From CAIPVR01 sp049316905 (lineage in GTDB: Bacteria; Actinomycetota; Acidimicrobiia; Acidimicrobiales; Microtrichaceae): a stretch of DNA of 17,613 nt. Each line of letters opens with the position of its first letter. Position 1 is the stretch's first letter. Location: positions 1 through 17,613 of the forward strand of contig JBMOJH010000070.1 of the NCBI GenBank assembly GCA_049316905.1, given 5' to 3'. This document shows, piece after piece, positions 14,708-17,613 of the stretch. The translations under genes and the position numbers were made by a program. The notes beneath the pieces are model-generated. The model was not told the origin of the DNA, did no database searches, and saw nothing but the letters and a program-made list of their open reading frames with translations.

Positions 14708-14746
14708 AACCGGTCGTCCTGAACCCGGCCGCCCTGAAACCGATCG
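14702..14746. repeat. Three 15-bp tandem repeats spanning a stop codon
   Basis: Units TCCTGAAACCGGTCG, TCCTGAACCCGGCCG and CCCTGAAACCGATCG follow one another without a gap. The first contains the stop codon of the esterase-like gene, and the in-frame TGA recurs in each unit. The array ends exactly at the stop codon of the convergent oxygenase gene at 14747. Confidence 0.85.
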
Positions 14747-15325
14747 TCAGCGGAACGGCGGCCCGCCGATCCACGCCACGAGCGAGCGGCGGACCCCCGC
14801 CCGGATCGGGGTCACCCGGTGGAACTCGAAGGCGGGGAAGACCAGCGCGCTCCCCCGCCGTCGCCGGGCCGCCACGCCGTCGTCGTCCACGGCGCCGTCC
14901 TCGCCGAACAGCTCCAGATCGCCGCCGCGGTACGCCGCAGGGTCGGAGAGCTGAACGACCATCGACAGCTTCCGCCGTCCGACGGCGCCGTCGAGACCGT
15001 CCTGGTGCCAGTCGTAGTGGGCCCCGGCGCGGTCGTAGGAGGTGTACTGCAGGTCCTCCTCGAAGCCGTCGAGGTCGAGCCGGTAATGGCGGTTCGCCCG
15101 GTCGACCACGTGCCGCACGCGCTCGAAGATCCACTCCGTCGCGTCCGTTCGGGTGATCCAGCCGACCGCTGCGTCGCGCACCGCGTCGGCCTCCGCGCCG
15201 CCGTGCAGGTCACCGCGTCCTTCGAGGAGCCCGTCGCCGAGCGCCACCACCCGGTCGCACTGCGCCGGGGTGAACACGCGGGTGTAGTGGCGAGAGGGCA
15301 GGTAGGGCGGCGGTCGGTCGGCCAC
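14747..15325 (-). CDS. 2-oxoglutarate/Fe(II)-dependent dioxygenase (prolyl-4-hydroxylase-like)
   Basis: Dioxygenase of 192 residues from the GTG used here; positions below count from the alternative GTG at 15334. It couples decarboxylation of 2-oxoglutarate to hydroxylation of a substrate. The iron ligands are HQD in HYDWHQDGL (His110, Asp112) and His172 in FEFHRVTPI. Arg182 or Arg183 in GVRRSLVAWIGGPPF would bind the 2-oxoglutarate carboxylate. KLSMVVQLSDPAAYRGGDLELF (122-143) is the core strand pair of P4H/PiuC-like proteins. There is no signal peptide. The 15325 GTG is chosen because TACCGT lies 7 nt upstream, the same geometry as other leaderless starts here. The substrate is unknown. Hairpin copy 2 separates it from the upstream aldehyde dehydrogenase on the same strand. 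Confidence 0.88.
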   Translation of the reverse strand: MADRPPPYLPSRHYTRVFTPAQCDRVVALGDGLLEGRGDLHGGAEADAVRDAAVGWITRTDATEWIFERVRHVVDRANRHYRLDLDGFEEDLQYTSYDRAGAHYDWHQDGLDGAVGRRKLSMVVQLSDPAAYRGGDLELFGEDGAVDDDGVAARRRRGSALVFPAFEFHRVTPIRAGVRRSLVAWIGGPPFR

Positions 15326-15332
15326 GGTGGGC

Positions 15333-15338
15333 ACGGTA
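15333..15338 (-). promoter_or_regulatory. Leaderless-type -10 box TACCGT for the 2OG oxygenase
   Basis: On the minus strand TACCGT is followed by 7 nt and the GTG at 15325. It overlaps the alternative in-frame GTG at 15334, which it disfavours. Confidence 0.45.
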
Positions 15339-15354
15339 CCCAACCGCCCCCTCA

Positions 15355-15416
15355 CCCCCGGCTCTGTGTCGCGATTGACGACACATATGTCGCTGTCAGC
15401 ATCACAGAGCGGGGGG
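15355..15416 (-). repeat. Stop-adjacent hairpin element, copy 2
   Basis: Read on the minus strand, this begins one base after the stop codon of the second aldehyde dehydrogenase. The core (15362-15409) is 48 nt like copy 1, and 36 positions are identical without gaps. Identity is concentrated in CTCTGTG, ACATATGTGTCGTC and CGCGACACAGAG, while 12 bases of the left arm are diverged. The outer GC-rich arms are also conserved (CCCCCCGCTCTGTG paired with CACAGAGCCGGGGG, one mismatch). Orientation relative to the upstream gene is the same as in copy 1. The -10 box of the oxygenase gene lies 16 nt beyond the element. Confidence 0.8.
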
Positions 15417-15417
15417 T

Positions 15418-16872
15418 TCAGTCGGCGGAGAGGAACAGGGTCTTCGACTCGGTGTAGTGGTCGAGCGCGGCGAGACCCAGCTCCCGCCCCACGCCCGAGC
15501 GCTTGAACCCGCCGAACGGCAGCTCGTAGCGGACCGACCGGTTCGTGTTGACCGACATCACCCCGGTGCGCACCGCCGAGCCGACCCGCACGGCACGCCC
15601 CACGTCCCGGGTCCACAACGTGCCCGACAGGCCGTACTCGCTGTCGTTCGCGATCCGCACCGCGTCGGCCTCGTCGTCGAACGGGATGACGGTCACGACC
15701 GGACCGAAGATCTCCTCGCGGGCCACCCGCATCGAGTTGTCGGCACGGGCCACCACCGCCGGGCGCAGGTACCAACCGGGGCCGAACGTCTCGCCGCCGC
15801 AGACCACCTCGGCACCCTCCGACCGGGCGATGTCGAGGTACTCCAGGCTCGTGGCCCGCTGCCCCTCGGAGATCATCGGCCCGATCTCGGTGGACTCGTC
15901 GCCGGGGTCGCCCACGGTCAGACGACCGGTGCGCTCGGCCAGCGCGGCCACCACCCGGTCGTACACGGAGCGCTCCACGAGCAGGCGGCTCCGGGCGCAG
16001 CAGTCCTGGCCGGCGTTCGCGAACACCGAGTACGGGATGGCCTCGACCGCGGCGTCGAGGTCCGCGTCCGCGAACACGATCGCTGCGGACTTGCCGCCCA
16101 GCTCGAGCGAGATCCGGGTGATGTTCGGCGCCACCACCTGCATGAGGTGGGCACCGGTGGTCGAGTCGCCGGTGAAGGAGACCTTGGCCACCCGCGGGTC
16201 CGCGGCCAGCGCCTCGCCGACCGTGGCACCCGGCCCGGGCAGCACGTTCACGCACCCGGGCGGCACGCCGGCGTCGAGCAGGGCGCGGCCGAGCAGCAGT
16301 GCGGTCACCGGGGTGAGCGACGCCGGCTTCAGCACCACGGGGTTGCCGCACGCGAGCGCCGGTGCCACCTTCCACGTGGCGATCAGCATCGGGAAGTTCC
16401 ACGGCACGATGAGCCCGCAGACCCCTACCGGCACCCGCAGCACCAGGCCGAGGCCGGCGTCCTGGGTGGGCACGACCGAGCCGAGGTGCTTGTTGGCGGC
16501 CCCGGCGTAGTACTCGAACACGTCGGCCATCGCGCCCGCCTCCCAGCGGGCGTCCTCGATCGTGTGGCCGGCGTTGTGCACCTCGGCCCAGGCGAACTCC
16601 TCGAGGCGCTCGCGGATCAGCGCCGCCACCCGGAGCAGCACCTTGCCCCGGTCGGTGGCGCTCACCGACGACCACACGCCCGACCCGAACGCCCGGGTCG
16701 CCGCGGCCAGCGCGAGCTCGAGGTCCTCCGACCCGGCCCTGGCCACCTGCACCAGCTCGGCCCCGCGGGCCGGGTCGGACACGGTGAAGCGGGCGCCGTC
16801 GGCCGCAGGGCGCTCCTCCCCGCCGATCAACAGGTCGTAGGGGCGTTCGTGGGCGGGGGCCACCGTGGTCAT
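15418..16872 (-). CDS. NAD(P)-dependent aldehyde dehydrogenase
   Basis: Classical ALDH of 484 residues. Visible key residues are VPWNFP with Asn159, LKPAS with Lys182, FTGDSTTG (233-240), LELGGK with general base Glu257, NAGQDC with nucleophile Cys291, EEIFGP (386-391) and the C-terminal LPFGGFKRSGVGRE (451-464). It belongs to a different ALDH subgroup from the other copy in this window, closer to betaine/gamma-aminobutyraldehyde/phenylacetaldehyde-type enzymes, but the substrate cannot be read from the sequence. The ATG follows TACACT by 8 nt and has no Shine-Dalgarno, suggesting leaderless translation. It diverges from an SDR oxidoreductase across a shared dyad, so the pair may be co-regulated in an alcohol-to-aldehyde-to-acid route (inference). 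The hairpin element follows its stop. Confidence 0.94.
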   Translation of the reverse strand: MTTVAPAHERPYDLLIGGEERPAADGARFTVSDPARGAELVQVARAGSEDLELALAAATRAFGSGVWSSVSATDRGKVLLRVAALIRERLEEFAWAEVHNAGHTIEDARWEAGAMADVFEYYAGAANKHLGSVVPTQDAGLGLVLRVPVGVCGLIVPWNFPMLIATWKVAPALACGNPVVLKPASLTPVTALLLGRALLDAGVPPGCVNVLPGPGATVGEALAADPRVAKVSFTGDSTTGAHLMQVVAPNITRISLELGGKSAAIVFADADLDAAVEAIPYSVFANAGQDCCARSRLLVERSVYDRVVAALAERTGRLTVGDPGDESTEIGPMISEGQRATSLEYLDIARSEGAEVVCGGETFGPGWYLRPAVVARADNSMRVAREEIFGPVVTVIPFDDEADAVRIANDSEYGLSGTLWTRDVGRAVRVGSAVRTGVMSVNTNRSVRYELPFGGFKRSGVGRELGLAALDHYTESKTLFLSAD

Positions 16873-16880
16873 GGGCGGCG

Positions 16881-16886
16881 AGTGTA
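16881..16886 (-). promoter_or_regulatory. Leaderless-type -10 box TACACT for the second aldehyde dehydrogenase
   Basis: TACACT on the minus strand is followed by 8 nt (CGCCGCCC) and the ATG at 16872. It is close to the actinobacterial -10 consensus. Confidence 0.55.
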
Positions 16887-16890
16887 GGGA

Positions 16891-16921
16891 GCGGCCGCGG
16901 GATCGTCCCACCCGCGGCCGC
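16891..16921. promoter_or_regulatory. 11-bp perfect inverted repeat between divergent ALDH and SDR genes
   Basis: GCGGCCGCGGG (16891-16901) and CCCGCGGCCGC (16911-16921) flank a 9-nt centre. The dyad sits exactly between the two -10 boxes of the divergent genes, where a shared repressor or activator would bind. Each arm contains GCGGCCGC. No regulator gene is in the window. Confidence 0.55.
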
Positions 16922-16926
16922 CTCGC

Positions 16927-16932
16927 TAGGGT
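16927..16932 (+). promoter_or_regulatory. Candidate -10 box TAGGGT for the SDR gene
   Basis: TAGGGT fits TAnnnT. A start about 7 nt downstream would give a leader of about 33 nt with GGAG at 16961-16964. Confidence 0.45.
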
Positions 16933-16972
16933 GCGCGCCGTCCGTCACCCCCGACCCCACGGAGCAGCAGCG

Positions 16973-17613
16973 ATGGCACGTCTCGACGGGAAGGTCTGTC
17001 TCATCACCGGCGCCGCCACCGGCCTGGGCCGCACCGCGGCCGAGCTCTTCGCCGCCGAGGGCGCGGACGTCGTCATCGCGGACGTCGGCGACGGCACCGA
17101 GGCGGTCGAGGGCATCGCCGCGGCCGGTGGGCGGGCCGCGTTCGTGTCGACCGACGTGACCGACGAGGACTCGGTCCGCGCCGCGGTCGAGTTCGCCGTC
17201 GCCGAGTTCGGCGGCCTCCACGTGCTGTACAACAACGCCGGCGTGTCGCTCGCGGACGACGACGGGGTCGTCAACACCGGCACGGAGGTGTGGGACACCA
17301 CGCTGCGGGTGAACGTCACCGGCGTCGCCCTCGGCTGCAAGCACGGCATCCCGGCGATGCTCGACACCGTCCGCCGCGACCGCGACACCGGCCGCACCGG
17401 CGGCGCGTCGATCATCAACGTGGCCAGCTTCGTGGCCCACCTCGGTGCCGCCACGCCGCAGATCGCCTACACCGCGTCCAAGGGTGCGGTCCTGTCGATG
17501 ACGCGGGAGATCGCGGTGATCCACGCCCGGGAGGGCATCCGGGCCAACGCACTGTGCCCGGGCCCGGTGCTCACGCCGCTCCTCGCGAAGTACCTCGACG
17601 ACGACGCCAAGCG
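16973..17613 (+). CDS. SDR family oxidoreductase (3' end beyond window)
   Basis: Short-chain dehydrogenase/reductase, 213 residues seen and truncated by the window edge; the family is usually about 250. The Rossmann motif TGAATGLG is at 12-19. The aspartate at 37 in VIADVG, after strand beta-2, favours NAD(H). Further motifs are NNAG (87-90), Asn114 in RVNVTG, the catalytic Ser152 in INVASF, and YTASK with Tyr166 and Lys170. PGPVLTP (196-202) is the usual turn after the active site. A loop rich in Arg and Asp (132-143, DTVRRDRDTGRT) lengthens the segment before the catalytic serine. The ATG has GGAG 8 nt upstream. It diverges from the second aldehyde dehydrogenase. An alcohol or hydroxyacyl substrate is likely; which one is unknown. 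Confidence 0.93.
   Translation, partial: MARLDGKVCLITGAATGLGRTAAELFAAEGADVVIADVGDGTEAVEGIAAAGGRAAFVSTDVTDEDSVRAAVEFAVAEFGGLHVLYNNAGVSLADDDGVVNTGTEVWDTTLRVNVTGVALGCKHGIPAMLDTVRRDRDTGRTGGASIINVASFVAHLGAATPQIAYTASKGAVLSMTREIAVIHAREGIRANALCPGPVLTPLLAKYLDDDAK

Noticed and set aside
14747..17524. A 925-codon open frame on the minus strand that would fuse the oxygenase to a long Arg/Gly-rich upstream part
   Set aside because: The upstream part lies out of frame over the aldehyde dehydrogenase gene and has the low-complexity composition of a GC-rich shadow. The true oxygenase begins near 15325.
1..17613. CRISPR arrays, tRNA/rRNA genes, transposases, phage or toxin-antitoxin genes
   Set aside because: No repeat-spacer pattern, RNA gene signature or mobile-element protein was seen. 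All gaps are under about 155 nt and gene composition is uniform.

Overview
The window is about 17.6 kb of very GC-rich DNA (above 70% by eye), densely packed with genes on both strands. It contains no rRNA, tRNA, CRISPR array, insertion sequence or phage gene that I can see. The high GC, frequent GTG starts, an F420-type luciferase-like oxidoreductase, a LytR-CpsA-Psr protein, a TadE/TadG pair and apparently leaderless promoters all point to an actinobacterium. An Acidimicrobiia-like lineage is my best guess, but this is inference. No gap between genes exceeds about 155 bases.

Layout. (1) 33-1352 +: M18 aminopeptidase, followed by a stop-adjacent hairpin element. (2) 1464-3803 +: probable operon of an F420-dependent oxidoreductase, an alpha/beta hydrolase and an SRPBCC protein. 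(3) 3839-4459 -: secreted lipoprotein, divergent from 4613-5239 +, a J-domain protein with an unassigned C-terminal domain. (4) 5265-6818 -: aldehyde dehydrogenase; 6846-7802 -: HSL-type esterase. (5) 7885-10196 +: TadE-like and TadG-like proteins with overlapping ends, the second with a large secreted part built from two related modules. (6) 10225-12302 -: cyclophilin followed by a UbiB-type kinase. (7) 12422-13552 -: LCP protein, divergent from 13607-14707 +, a membrane-anchored PHB-depolymerase-like protein that lacks the nucleophilic serine. (8) 14747-15325 -: 2OG-Fe(II) oxygenase; 15418-16872 -: second aldehyde dehydrogenase, with a second copy of the hairpin element between them. (9) 16973-end +: SDR oxidoreductase cut by the window edge, divergent from the second aldehyde dehydrogenase across an 11-bp perfect dyad.

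How the genes may work together: much of the window is small-molecule oxidation and hydrolysis (two ALDHs, SDR, F420 oxidoreductase, two hydrolases, 2OG oxygenase). The rest is cell envelope (LCP, TadE/G, lipoprotein, anchored esterase-like protein) and protein maintenance (M18, J-domain, cyclophilin). I see no single dedicated pathway.

The most unusual signal is not a gene. It is a roughly 60-nt palindromic element present twice, each time starting one base after a stop codon, in the same orientation relative to the upstream gene, and ending just before the -10 box of the next gene. The 48-base cores align without gaps at 36 of 48 positions and can form two mutually exclusive hairpins. Other notable signals are short tandem duplications beside three gene ends (two of them repeating the stop codon) and a recurrent TAnnnT box 6-8 nt before start codons.
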